Assembly (NCBI GenBank): GCA_050954785.1
Contig: JBPBQO010000130.1
Location: forward strand, 1-55,789
Reading direction: 5' to 3'
DNA from: Lichenicola sp050954785
GTDB lineage: Bacteria > Pseudomonadota > Alphaproteobacteria > Acetobacterales > Acetobacteraceae
DNA: 55,789 bases
The notes beneath the pieces are model-generated. The model saw only the letters and a list, made by a program, of their open reading frames with translations, ran no database searches and was not told the origin of the DNA. The position numbers were made by a program, and so were the translations under genes. Each line of letters starts with the position of its first letter. Within the stretch, counting starts at the first letter, position 1. Positions 32,849 to 40,934 of the stretch are shown here, in pieces.

Positions 32849-33469
32849 TTATCCTGTGACCGCGTCACCGGCCGAAAGTGCCTCCGCGATCTTCACCATG
32901 CGCCGGCCCTGGTGACGGATCGCATTCAGATCCTCCTCGCGCGGCGGCCGATTCTCGGCACCGACGACGGTAGATGCACCATAGGGCGAGCCTGCTTCGA
33001 GCATCACCTCGTCGGTGTAGCCGGTCGGAACGATAATCATCCCCAGGTGCGCCATCGGCGCATACAGCGACAGGGTCACCACCTCGCTGCCACCGTGCGG
33101 CCAGGAAACCGAGGCAAATGCACCCCCGACCTTGCCTGCAAGCGAGCCTTTCTTCCATTGCGGGCCGAGCTGATCCAGGAATGCCTTCAACTCGGTGGCC
33201 ATGGCGCCGAAATAGCAGGGCGTGCCGAACAGGATGGCGTCCGCCCACATCGCGTCGTCGGTCTCGGGTTCCGGATAAAGTCCATTCATGCGGTCCGCCT
33301 GCTCGCGCCATGCCGGCACCTTGTCGAGCACGCTTGCCGGCACCACTTCGCGCGTCCGACGCAGACGAACCTCGGCACCAACTTCCCGGGCCGCTTCGGC
33401 CGCCGCAATGGCAAGCAATTCGGTTGAACCGGTACGCGAGTAAAAAACGACGAGCAGCTTGACTGGCAT
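32849..33469 (-). CDS. wrbA: WrbA-like NAD(P)H:quinone oxidoreductase
   Basis: A 206-residue flavodoxin-fold FMN enzyme that reduces quinones with NAD(P)H by two electrons and limits redox cycling. The phosphate-binding loop is VVFYSRTGSTELLA. ADAILFGTPCYFGAMATELKAFLD and the HGGSEVVTLSLY block are WrbA-typical, as is the TGYTDE...SPYGASTVVG stretch. Length and the ATG at 33469 agree with the family. The next gene on the same strand downstream is the HWE kinase, 119 bases away. Confidence 0.94.
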   Translation of the reverse strand: MPVKLLVVFYSRTGSTELLAIAAAEAAREVGAEVRLRRTREVVPASVLDKVPAWREQADRMNGLYPEPETDDAMWADAILFGTPCYFGAMATELKAFLDQLGPQWKKGSLAGKVGGAFASVSWPHGGSEVVTLSLYAPMAHLGMIIVPTGYTDEVMLEAGSPYGASTVVGAENRPPREEDLNAIRHQGRRMVKIAEALSAGDAVTG

Positions 33470-34298
33470 GGGGATCCTTCGGCCGGATAGAATTCGACCC
33501 GTTACGACCCAACGTCCGGAACGTCGATCGGCCAGCGCGAGGATGTTGAACTTTCTGTGCGCTGTCCGGTGCCGGCTTCGGCCACAACCCGTGTCGGCGA
33601 GGCCGGGGGTACGGACAAGTACGGCTCGACCTGCTCGGGGCGTGGCCGATCCGTGCCGCCTGACAGGCCGATCGTGTGACCTTCGATAAAGACGCCATGA
33701 AAATCATGATTTTTGAAATCAGGCGCCGGCTCGCCAGACACATACGACAGGTTTCGTCGCCGGGGCGACCCAGCGGGTCATGCTCGCCGGACCTTTCCGC
33801 ACCGACTGGGCCGGACGCTCGCTGAAGCAGATGAAGGAGCGTGTGGCCGAGATCGAAGCCTGGCGCGATGCCGGACTGGCGGCCGATTTTCCTGATCCGT
33901 AGAAGATTTCTTCTCCTGCCGCCTACACGGACATGGGACGCCGACCTTCACGAAGCCCAGGTTCATGGTTTCGACTTCATGAAGCCGTTCTCCATGACGT
34001 CAGGTAACGACCGGTCCTTCTCGGTCATCTGCGCGGGTTGGTAGCGCTCGCGCGGACCGGAGGCGGGGTTAGTTTTTCATTCTACGACGTGCAGTCGCCG
34101 CTGATCCTGTACATGACCGGCAGCGACTGCGTCCCGGGCATATCGGAACCTATAGGCTTGTGGCGAACCGGTCGCTCGACCGCACGCACATGCCACTCAG
34201 CACAGAGTAGGAGGCAGACAATTTTCGACCGGCGCAATTTGCTGTCGACCTGTTCAGCCGGCTTCGGACCTGCTTACGCGAGGTGCCGCCAGCCTGCC
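33470..34298. other. Gene-poor region, 829 bases
   Basis: No frame here looks like a normal gene. A plus-strand frame (33780-33901, MLAGPFRTDWAGRSLKQMKE...) has protein-like composition but is only 40 codons and matches no family I know. Another ends ...GFDFMKPFSMTSGNDRSFSV at 34044. The stretch has stops in all frames and lower GC in places (for example around 33700 and 34080). It may be decayed genes. A short inverted repeat AGAAGA-TT-TCTTCT lies at 33901-33914. Confidence 0.5.
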
Positions 34299-36869
34299 TT
34301 ATCCGCCTGGCTCGCTGACCGCGCGGGCAATCAAGTCCTGCGTATACGGCTTGGCGATTACAGGCGTGGAGCGATGTTCGAATGGATAATCGATGCCATC
34401 GCCATAGCCGGTCGCGAAAATATGGCGAACCCCCAGCTTGCGCAGCCGCGACGCTACGGGCCAGCTCGTCTCCAGTCCCAGATTCACGTCCAGCAGCGCA
34501 AAACTGGGAGTCTCCAGGTCGAGCAGCCGCAATGCATCGGCAACATTGCCGGCGACGGACACGCGGTCCGCCCCAAGCGACATCAGCATGTCCTCGGCGT
34601 CCAGCGCGATGATAATGTTGTCTTCGACCAGCAACACCGATCCGGACAACCGCACCGGCGGCACCATGGCCACCATCGGCACGACTGCAACGGCGAGGTG
34701 CCCGATCACCACCTGCTGCACGGGTATCACGAAGCGGGCGCGCAACCCGTCTGCGGCATAATCGATTGCCGCCTCGCCGCCGAGTTCATGCGGTACCGAA
34801 CGCTGGATGATCGTCGAACCGAAACCGCGCCGCGTCGGCTTGCCAACCGCCGGTCCACCGGACTCGATCCAGTGCAGGACCACGTCGCCCGCCGGGTTCA
34901 GCTCCCACTCGATGCTGATTTGGCCGTGCTTGTCCGACAAGGCGCCATGCTTCACGGCATTGGTCACCAGTTCGTGGATGACCAGGGCCATGGTGGAAAA
35001 TGCCAGTGGCTGCAGCAGGATGTCGGGACCTCCCGCATGGATGCGAAGCATGCCGTCGCCGGGGAACGCCATCGCCTCGGTCGCGATCAGCGTCGCCAGC
35101 GGCGCCGGCCCCCAGTTCTTCGCGGTGATCTGGTTGTGCGCGCGCGCCAGCGCGTGAACGCGGTCGCCCAGCACGGTCGCGAAGGTATCCACGTCGAGCG
35201 CGCTGGTCCGGCTCTGCGCCACCAGCCCGCGGATCAGCCCGAGGATGTTGCGGACCCGGTGGTTGAGCTCGGCGATCAACAACTCCTGGCGCTGAGACGC
35301 CGCCCGGCTTTCCTGCTCGGTTATCCCCGTCAGGTGCAGCACCACCTCGAGCAGGGTGATGCGCAGCGCCTCCGCCGCATGAAGCTCCGCTTCGGTCCAG
35401 GGCGCGGAGTGGCCACGTACGATCTCGTTCCAAGCCTCGAAGCTCTTGCGCGGCGTCAGGCGATCGCCGTGCGGTCCCGGAAGCACCACCTTGCCGGGCT
35501 CGCCTGCCCAGACCACCGTTCGAGCGACTTCCCGGCGAAAGAACACCAGGTGGTCGCGCGGCGATCGCGACAGCGGAATTGCCAGCAACCCGGCCGCACG
35601 GTCGGTGTAGGCAAGGGCCGAAGGACAGACATGGCCGAGCTGTTCGGTCGCATACAGCTTGCCGGCTGCAATCCGGTCGAGGAACGGCGTCAGCGAAGCG
35701 AATTCCGCTTCGGTCGGCGTGATCCCGTGCAATTTCAGATGTCCGTCGACATACACGGCTATGCCATCGCAGGGCACCAGTTGAACCATCCGTTCGGCCA
35801 TCTCGGCGATGCTTTCGCCGGCCGAGCCGCGCTCAACCACGGCCGCGATCAGCTGGTCGTTGAGCTTGCGCGTATACGCCGCATAGTCCGCCTGCTCATC
35901 GCGTTCGCGTTTCTCGATCAGGAACGACAACATCTGCGCGAACAGCTCGGCCGTGGTCCGCTGCTCGAACCCGACATGGCGCGGCGTCATGTGATGGCAC
36001 GAGATCAGGCCCCACAGCACGCCGTCGCGGACCAGCGAGATGGTCATGGTGGCGCCGACGCCCATGTTCTTCAGGTATTCGACATGCATCGGCGAATGCG
36101 CGCGCAGCGTGCTCATCGAAAGGTCGAGCGGCTGGTCCGTCCACGGCAGGATCGGGCTCGGTTCGGCGCCGACATCCGCCAGCAGGCGCACCGGATTGCG
36201 CAGCAGCAGCGCCCGTGCCTGGCGCGGAATATCCTCCGCCGGATAACGCAGCCCCAGATACGGCTCCAACCCGGGGCGCACCCGCTCGGCGATCACCTCG
36301 CCGGACTGGTCGGGATGAAAGCGGTAGATCATCACCCGGTCGAAGCCGGTTAGCGCCTGGATCAGCCGCGCCGCCTCGCGCGTCAGGCTCACCTGCCCCT
36401 GCATCCGCGCCAGCATCGAGCGGACCATGGCACCAGCGTTCAGGTCTCCTGCTGCCTGGCTTGGCTCGGCCTCGATCACGATGTCCTGCCCGACGACATG
36501 GATCGCAACGTCGAACCACGGCCCCCCATCCTGCAACCGGATCGCGAACGCCCGCTCGACCGCGTCCACCCCACGCAGCAGGGACAGCCGGTTGCGGATC
36601 GTGTGTGCCGCCTTGGCGCCGATGACGTCGGCAAACTGCGCGCCCAAAAGCACTTCCACCGGGCGACCCAGATGCTCGGACGCATTCGCCGACACGCGAA
36701 CGACGATCCAGTCGGCGGCGATCGCAATCAGAAACCCAATCGGCTGGACGCTGCCGATATGATGGATCGGCTCCCGGTCGCAGTTGGTCAGATCGACTGC
36801 GCTTTGCGCCTGAAACCCTTGCTCTGCTTGTAACACGGAACCAACGCTAAAGTCTTTTCTGATCACCAT
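34299..36869 (-). CDS. Bacteriophytochrome with HWE kinase and C-terminal receiver domain
   Basis: An 856-residue red/far-red photoreceptor. Order: PAS-2 (residues ~25-135), GAF (~145-320), PHY (~330-520), HWE histidine kinase (~530-735), receiver (~745-850). The biliverdin-binding Cys is Cys30 in NCDREPIHHIGSVQPIG. The GAF domain has PAEDIP (PASDIP in most) and the HSPMHVEYLKNMGV and LWGLISCHH blocks around the bilin. The kinase shows ELNHRVRNILGLI, HELVTNAVKHGALS, WIESGGP and RRGFGSTII; the receiver keeps FALLDVNLG with the phospho-Asp. Sensor, kinase and receiver are thus on one chain. The ATG at 36869 has no good Shine-Dalgarno. A 24-bp imperfect palindrome lies about 60 bases upstream. 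Confidence 0.95.
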   Translation of the reverse strand: MVIRKDFSVGSVLQAEQGFQAQSAVDLTNCDREPIHHIGSVQPIGFLIAIAADWIVVRVSANASEHLGRPVEVLLGAQFADVIGAKAAHTIRNRLSLLRGVDAVERAFAIRLQDGGPWFDVAIHVVGQDIVIEAEPSQAAGDLNAGAMVRSMLARMQGQVSLTREAARLIQALTGFDRVMIYRFHPDQSGEVIAERVRPGLEPYLGLRYPAEDIPRQARALLLRNPVRLLADVGAEPSPILPWTDQPLDLSMSTLRAHSPMHVEYLKNMGVGATMTISLVRDGVLWGLISCHHMTPRHVGFEQRTTAELFAQMLSFLIEKRERDEQADYAAYTRKLNDQLIAAVVERGSAGESIAEMAERMVQLVPCDGIAVYVDGHLKLHGITPTEAEFASLTPFLDRIAAGKLYATEQLGHVCPSALAYTDRAAGLLAIPLSRSPRDHLVFFRREVARTVVWAGEPGKVVLPGPHGDRLTPRKSFEAWNEIVRGHSAPWTEAELHAAEALRITLLEVVLHLTGITEQESRAASQRQELLIAELNHRVRNILGLIRGLVAQSRTSALDVDTFATVLGDRVHALARAHNQITAKNWGPAPLATLIATEAMAFPGDGMLRIHAGGPDILLQPLAFSTMALVIHELVTNAVKHGALSDKHGQISIEWELNPAGDVVLHWIESGGPAVGKPTRRGFGSTIIQRSVPHELGGEAAIDYAADGLRARFVIPVQQVVIGHLAVAVVPMVAMVPPVRLSGSVLLVEDNIIIALDAEDMLMSLGADRVSVAGNVADALRLLDLETPSFALLDVNLGLETSWPVASRLRKLGVRHIFATGYGDGIDYPFEHRSTPVIAKPYTQDLIARAVSEPGG

Positions 36870-36928
36870 GAAACATTGTAGCGCCGAGATAACGACAAGT
36901 CGATTTAGTCATTCCGGCATCAAGCGCG

Positions 36929-36952
36929 ATACTTTCAATATATTGATTGTAT
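36929..36952. promoter_or_regulatory. 24-bp imperfect palindrome upstream of bacteriophytochrome
   Basis: ATAC-TT-TCAATA then TATTGA-TT-GTAT: 20 of 24 positions are symmetric, with a perfect 12-bp core TCAATATATTGA at 36935-36946. It lies 60-83 bases before the phytochrome ATG in a locally AT-rich stretch, as expected for an operator of a dimeric regulator. The regulator is unknown. Confidence 0.55.
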
Positions 36953-37042
36953 TTGATAGCTATGCCGGGTTCGTCTCAGCCAATGAATTCTGTTCACGCC
37001 TGCACCGGCGATCGATCCGATGGTAAAGGGCAACTGACGTAC

Positions 37043-37056
37043 TGTTACCGGTGACA
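37043..37056. repeat. 14-bp near-perfect palindrome
   Basis: TGTTACCGGTGACA, symmetric at 12 of 14 positions. It resembles a small regulator half-site pair (TGT-N8-ACA) but differs from the TGT-N12-ACA of PpsR. It lies in the phytochrome/SDR intergenic region. Function unproven. Confidence 0.3.
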
Positions 37057-37298
37057 TGAACCGATAGGCGGCCGTGATGGAACGGCCGGAGGTTACGGCA
37101 CAGGGTCTTCTGCCGGGCCGCTACCGGCTCGCCTTGCGCGACCGGAGCAAGATCCTGGCGCCATGAAGGATCGAAGTCGGGGAACCCGGCATGGACCGGC
37201 CATCAACTGTTATATCGACAAGACGTTTTCGGAGGTCCGCGCTCGGCGATCCGGGTGGCGGCACCATGGTGGCCGGGCCCTGCCCGATACCGCCGTTA

Positions 37299-38066
37299 TC
37301 AGAACCATCCGCCATCCACCACGAATTCCCGTGCCGTCACCATGCGGCTGTCGTCGGCGGCTAGCCAGAGCACCATGCGCGCGACGTCGGGCTCATGGAG
37401 ACGGTCCGGGATGCACTGCCCGCTGGCGCGTTTTGCCTCGGCCTCGTCGGTCATCCAGAGGTCGAGCTGACGCTGGGTGATGATCCAGCCAGGATAGACG
37501 ATGTTGGCACGGATGTGATGCGGGCCGAGGTCGCGCGCGAGACCGCGGGTCAGGCCGATCACCGCGGATTTGGCGGCGGTGTAGGCGGGCATGCCGCCGG
37601 ATGCCAGCAGAAAGCTGTTGGAGCTCATGTTGATGATCGAGCCGCCGCCAGCTTCGATCATGTCCGGCTTGAGCGCCTGCACGCAGAAGAACTGGTGGCG
37701 CAGGTTGGTCGCCATGCGGTCGTCCCAGTATTCGGGGGTGACGTCGTCGATGGCATGCCGGTCGTCGCGGGCCGCGTTGTTGACCAGGACGGTGAATGGA
37801 CCGCCGAGCTGGTCGCGCAGGCCGGCGATGGCGATCCGCAGCGCAGGGATGTCGCGCAGGTCGACCCTGGCGAAACGGACGGTCGAGCCTTCCGGCATCG
37901 CGGCCAGGGTAACGGCGGCGGCAGCCTCGTCGAGATCGAGAAAACCGACATGCGCACCCTGTTCCGCAAAGTGACGGACGATGCTGGCGCCGATGCCGGA
38001 GGCGCCGCCGGTCACGAGAATTCGGCGGTCCTTGAGGCTCGGATAGGTGGCGAACTGGTCGGCCAT
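37299..38066 (-). CDS. SDR-family oxidoreductase, XylB-like sugar dehydrogenase
   Basis: A 255-residue classical short-chain dehydrogenase. Dinucleotide loop TGGASGIGASI, VLVNNAARDD, catalytic Ser in NMSSNSF, and YTAAK (Tyr and Lys). Compared from memory with Caulobacter NAD-dependent D-xylose dehydrogenase XylB, it shares YPSLK at the start, NNA..DDRH...VT.EYWD.R....LRH..F., VVPG/VYPGW followed by a Thr/Lys-Arg-Gln segment, and the VLWLA.DDS...T..E..VDGGW ending. A sugar oxidation is thus likelier than a general alcohol reaction. GAGAGA precedes the ATG at 38066. It stands alone, 161 bases downstream of the NAD-regulator gene. Confidence 0.87.
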   Translation of the reverse strand: MADQFATYPSLKDRRILVTGGASGIGASIVRHFAEQGAHVGFLDLDEAAAAVTLAAMPEGSTVRFARVDLRDIPALRIAIAGLRDQLGGPFTVLVNNAARDDRHAIDDVTPEYWDDRMATNLRHQFFCVQALKPDMIEAGGGSIINMSSNSFLLASGGMPAYTAAKSAVIGLTRGLARDLGPHHIRANIVYPGWIITQRQLDLWMTDEAEAKRASGQCIPDRLHEPDVARMVLWLAADDSRMVTAREFVVDGGWF

Positions 38067-38227
38067 GATCGATCTCTCACATGATATCGCTGCAGAACGG
38101 GTAGAGGCCTTTACGGTTCTGGTCCATCGTTCGGTCCGGAATGCGCCTTATGCGGCACTCATGGCGGGTTTGGCCTGACCAAGGGCAGAGCCCTGGTCTT
38201 GGAGGTCGAACTCCATGCGGCCCGGTA

Positions 38228-39157
38228 TCAGACCGACCGCATGAGCGGCAGCTTCGACCCCGCGACCTGGCGGGCCGCGAGGACCTCGCGGCGAAAGCGG
38301 AATATCTTCGCAGGTCGGCCCGGACCGCTGGTGGTGATGGCGCCGGTATCCTCGATCAGCGCCTGGCTTTCGATCAGGCGGCGGAAATTCTGCTTGTGCA
38401 GCAGCACGCCGGCCAGCGCCTCGACGGTGAGCTGCAACTGCAGGAGCGTGAAGCTGTCCGGCATCAGTTCGAAAAACACCGGCCGGTACTTGATCCTTGC
38501 CCGCAGCCTGGCAATTCCGGTGGCCAGAATGCGACGATGGTCACGTGGCATCGGATGCCCGGTGCCGGATACGGGCGGCTGCCCGGCTTCGGCCACCAGT
38601 CCGGCCTCATAGAGCAGCTCGTAACGCTGCAGCACCAGCTCCTCGTCCCATCGCTCCAGCCCGAAATTGATGGTCAGCCGCTGCCGGCGTGCCTGCGACA
38701 CTGGCGCCGGCACCTGCTCGCACCATCGCGCCAACAGCTCGACCAGCCGGGCGGTGTTGCGCCTGCCACTCTCCTCGCGCTGATCCTCCCAGGGAAAATA
38801 GCGATACCAGCTCGACCAGCCGGTTTCGTCGGGGATCAGCCTGGTCAGCGCCAGGTAGCTGATCGAGATCGAGCGCCTGGCACCTTCGGCGCGGTCACGA
38901 TCGGCAAAGGTGTAGAGTTGTTCGACATGGTTCAACGGATGCCGGGTGGTGTGCTCGACCCAGGACCGCATTCCGGACTGCAGCGATCGATGCTCCGGTT
39001 CCAGCGTGCCTGACGGCAACGCATCGGTATCGTCGAGGGTCAGCACGTTCGGCATGTTGTCCTTGATCGCCACCAGCACCGCGATCAGGTCCGCCTGGAC
39101 ACCGAGCTCGTTGCCAAGGACCTCCGGCTCCGGCCCGCGATCGGCGGGGTCGCTCAT
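38228..39157 (-). CDS. NadQ/NrtR-like transcriptional regulator of NAD synthesis
   Basis: A 309-residue regulator with an N-terminal Nudix-like domain (residues ~20-145) and a C-terminal winged helix (~222-300). The first has GMRSWVEH...NHVEQLYTFADRDR and a SISISYLALTR strand, the layout of NrtR/NadQ-type proteins (QLYTFGD...VSV.Y.AL). The second has FFELMPDSFTLLQLQLTVEAL, HKQNFRRLIES and GPGRPAKIFRF, the NrtR-type DNA-binding half. The Nudix catalytic box is not intact (RSWVEH in place of REUxEE), so it probably senses a nucleotide without cleaving it. In other bacteria relatives repress de novo NAD genes. It starts four bases inside the end of the REC-kinase gene (ATGA), making it the fourth cistron of a phytochrome operon. 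Confidence 0.8.
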   Translation of the reverse strand: MSDPADRGPEPEVLGNELGVQADLIAVLVAIKDNMPNVLTLDDTDALPSGTLEPEHRSLQSGMRSWVEHTTRHPLNHVEQLYTFADRDRAEGARRSISISYLALTRLIPDETGWSSWYRYFPWEDQREESGRRNTARLVELLARWCEQVPAPVSQARRQRLTINFGLERWDEELVLQRYELLYEAGLVAEAGQPPVSGTGHPMPRDHRRILATGIARLRARIKYRPVFFELMPDSFTLLQLQLTVEALAGVLLHKQNFRRLIESQALIEDTGAITTSGPGRPAKIFRFRREVLAARQVAGSKLPLMRSV

Positions 39158-40413
39158 GCCGGCCCGATCGCGGTCGCCGACTCCTCGGGAGCGTCGGCCG
39201 CCACCGGGAGAACCAGTTTCACCCGCACGCCCTGTCCGGGCTGGCTGTCGATCGATGCGCTGCCGCCGGACTGCAACGCGAAGCCATAGACCTGCGCCAG
39301 ACCAAGGCCTGTGCCGTGCCCGACCTCCTTGGTGCTGAAGAACGGCTCGAACGCGTGGTTGAGCGTGTCCCGCGACATGCCCGGACCATTATCGGCGACC
39401 AGCAGCAGGATCCGGTCCGGGCCATCCGGTTGGGTGCGGATCGTGAGCTGGGCGTCCGGCTGACCGGCCATGGCGTCGCGCGCATTCGATGCCAGGTTGA
39501 GCAGGGCGCGCTCGAACTGCTCGCGGTCCACCACCACTTGCGGCAGCGCGTCGGCCAGGTCGCATACCAGATGGACGTCGCTGCTCAAGGTCAGCTTGAG
39601 CAGCGCCCTGGTCTCGTGGATCACGTCGTTGAGTTGCAGCAACCGCGGTGCCAGCGGCCGGCGGCGGGCAAACGCGAGCAGGCCCTCGACCATCCGCTCG
39701 CCAACGTGCGCCGCCTCGATCGCGGTGTTCAGCGGTCCGGCGATCCGTGGTCCGATATCATCGCCGAGACGGCGCTTCAGGATTTCCAGGCTACCGAACA
39801 ACGCAGTCAGGATATTGTTGAAATCATGCGCGACGCTACCGGTCATGCGGCCGAGCGCCTGCAGCCGCTCTGCCCGCATCAGCGCGTTTTCAGCAAGTTC
39901 GCGTGCCGCGATCTGGTCCGTGAGGCGCTCGTTGGCCTCGGCATATTGCCGCGTGCGTTCGTCGACCAGCGCCTCCAGCCGCGCATTCAGATCGGCCAGT
40001 CGGCGGACACTTTCGGCATTGCCCATGGCATAGCGGATGGTACGCTCCAGCATCGGCAGGTCGAACGCGCCCTTCACCAGGAAGTCGTTGGCGCCTGCCT
40101 CCAGCGCCTCCAGGTCGACCATGCCGGACGCCGTCAGCACCACGATCGGCCGGGTGACGCCGGCCGATCGCGCGCCACGCACCAGTTCCAGGCCGCTTTC
40201 CGCGCGCAACCGGTAATCGACCAGATAAAGATCGTGCGAGCCGGCAGTCATCGCCGCCAGCCCTTCGGCCGCGTCGTTGGTGTGCGACAGCGCATAGGTC
40301 CGCTGGCCGGTTCGCCTCGGCGCCAGCATGGCACGCAAGGTCATGAAGGCCTCGACGCTGTCGTCGATCATCAGGACCCGCGTCGATGAGGTCGCGCCTG
40401 CATCGTCGCTCAT
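39154..40413 (-). CDS. REC-histidine kinase (receiver at N-terminus)
   Basis: A 419-residue soluble protein. Residues ~10-130 form a receiver domain (LMIDDS acidic pair, phospho-Asp in DLYLVDYRLR, KGAFDLP near the Lys). A coiled-coil-like linker (RRLADLNARLEALVDERTRQ) leads to HisKA with the His in GSVAHDFNNILTAL and a HATPase with LLNLASNARDAM, NGPGM, and GHGTGLGLAQVYGF. Receivers in front of kinases allow phosphotransfer from an upstream kinase to switch this one on or off. Its start overlaps the end of the Rcp1-like regulator gene (ATGA) and its end overlaps the NAD-regulator gene, so a stepwise phosphorelay from the phytochrome is plausible. The final output remains unknown. Confidence 0.93.
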   Translation of the reverse strand: MSDDAGATSSTRVLMIDDSVEAFMTLRAMLAPRRTGQRTYALSHTNDAAEGLAAMTAGSHDLYLVDYRLRAESGLELVRGARSAGVTRPIVVLTASGMVDLEALEAGANDFLVKGAFDLPMLERTIRYAMGNAESVRRLADLNARLEALVDERTRQYAEANERLTDQIAARELAENALMRAERLQALGRMTGSVAHDFNNILTALFGSLEILKRRLGDDIGPRIAGPLNTAIEAAHVGERMVEGLLAFARRRPLAPRLLQLNDVIHETRALLKLTLSSDVHLVCDLADALPQVVVDREQFERALLNLASNARDAMAGQPDAQLTIRTQPDGPDRILLLVADNGPGMSRDTLNHAFEPFFSTKEVGHGTGLGLAQVYGFALQSGGSASIDSQPGQGVRVKLVLPVAADAPEESATAIGPA

Positions 40414-40934
40414 GCATCGGTCTCCCTGGGAAGCTGCTCTGGCATCGGGTCGAGGCGTCCCTCCGGTGGCCGCGGCAGACGCGCTGCCTGCAACCAGAAT
40501 TCCACCATGCCGCGCAGATGCGAAACCAACTGGTCGAAATCCCCAACCTTCACCAGATAGGCGTTCGCGCCGGACGCATAGGCCTGGTCGACATGGTGCG
40601 GCTGGTCGGACGACGAGAAGATGATCACCGGAAGCATGCGCAGGCGCTCGCTCCGGCGCATCGCCTTGAGCGCACCCAGGCCGTCGAGGCGCGGCATGTG
40701 CAGGTCGACCAGAACAAGGTCGGGCCAGGGCGCCGCTCCATCCGCTGTGTAGGCGCCGGTCCGTTCGAGATAGTCGAGCATCTCCTGCCCGTCATTGACG
40801 AAACGGAGCTGCACGTCGAGCCCGACCGTGCGGAACACCCGTCGCAGGATGAACCGGTGGTTCTCCTCGTTCTCGGCCACCAGAATAAGCGACGGCGCAT
40901 GTGCGGCCAGGGCGCCGCGCGGATCAGACAGCAT
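40410..40934 (-). CDS. Single-domain response regulator (Rcp1-like)
   Basis: A 174-residue CheY-like receiver with no DNA-binding or enzyme domain. The acidic pair is in ILVAENEENHRF, the phospho-Asp in DLVLVDLHMPRLDG at about residue 73, switch residue Ser in IIFSSSD, and the Lys in AYLVKVGDFD. Long beta4-alpha4 and a YERTGAYTADGAAPWP-type insert are typical of Rcp1-like regulators that pair with cyanobacterial and bacterial phytochromes. The start ATG at 40934 has GGAGG eight bases upstream and overlaps the phytochrome end by 11 bases; an ATG six bases earlier is too close to the Shine-Dalgarno. Confidence 0.93.
   Translation of the reverse strand: MLSDPRGALAAHAPSLILVAENEENHRFILRRVFRTVGLDVQLRFVNDGQEMLDYLERTGAYTADGAAPWPDLVLVDLHMPRLDGLGALKAMRRSERLRMLPVIIFSSSDQPHHVDQAYASGANAYLVKVGDFDQLVSHLRGMVEFWLQAARLPRPPEGRLDPMPEQLPRETDA

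Larger units (their letters stand above)
36870..37298. other. Intergenic region upstream of bacteriophytochrome, 429 bases
   Basis: No credible gene. The left 100 bases are notably AT-rich for this genome and hold the 24-bp palindrome; a second near-palindrome lies at 37043-37056. The right part (37121-37298) has open frames on both strands that look like shadows. Confidence 0.5.

Noticed and set aside
34038..36353. 771-codon plus-strand open frame
   Set aside because: Antisense to the first bacteriophytochrome; no domain, and only its first 90 codons lie outside that gene.
37121..37315. 64-codon minus-strand frame upstream of the SDR gene
   Set aside because: No family, no Shine-Dalgarno, and it overlaps the SDR 3' end in another frame; too weak to call a gene.
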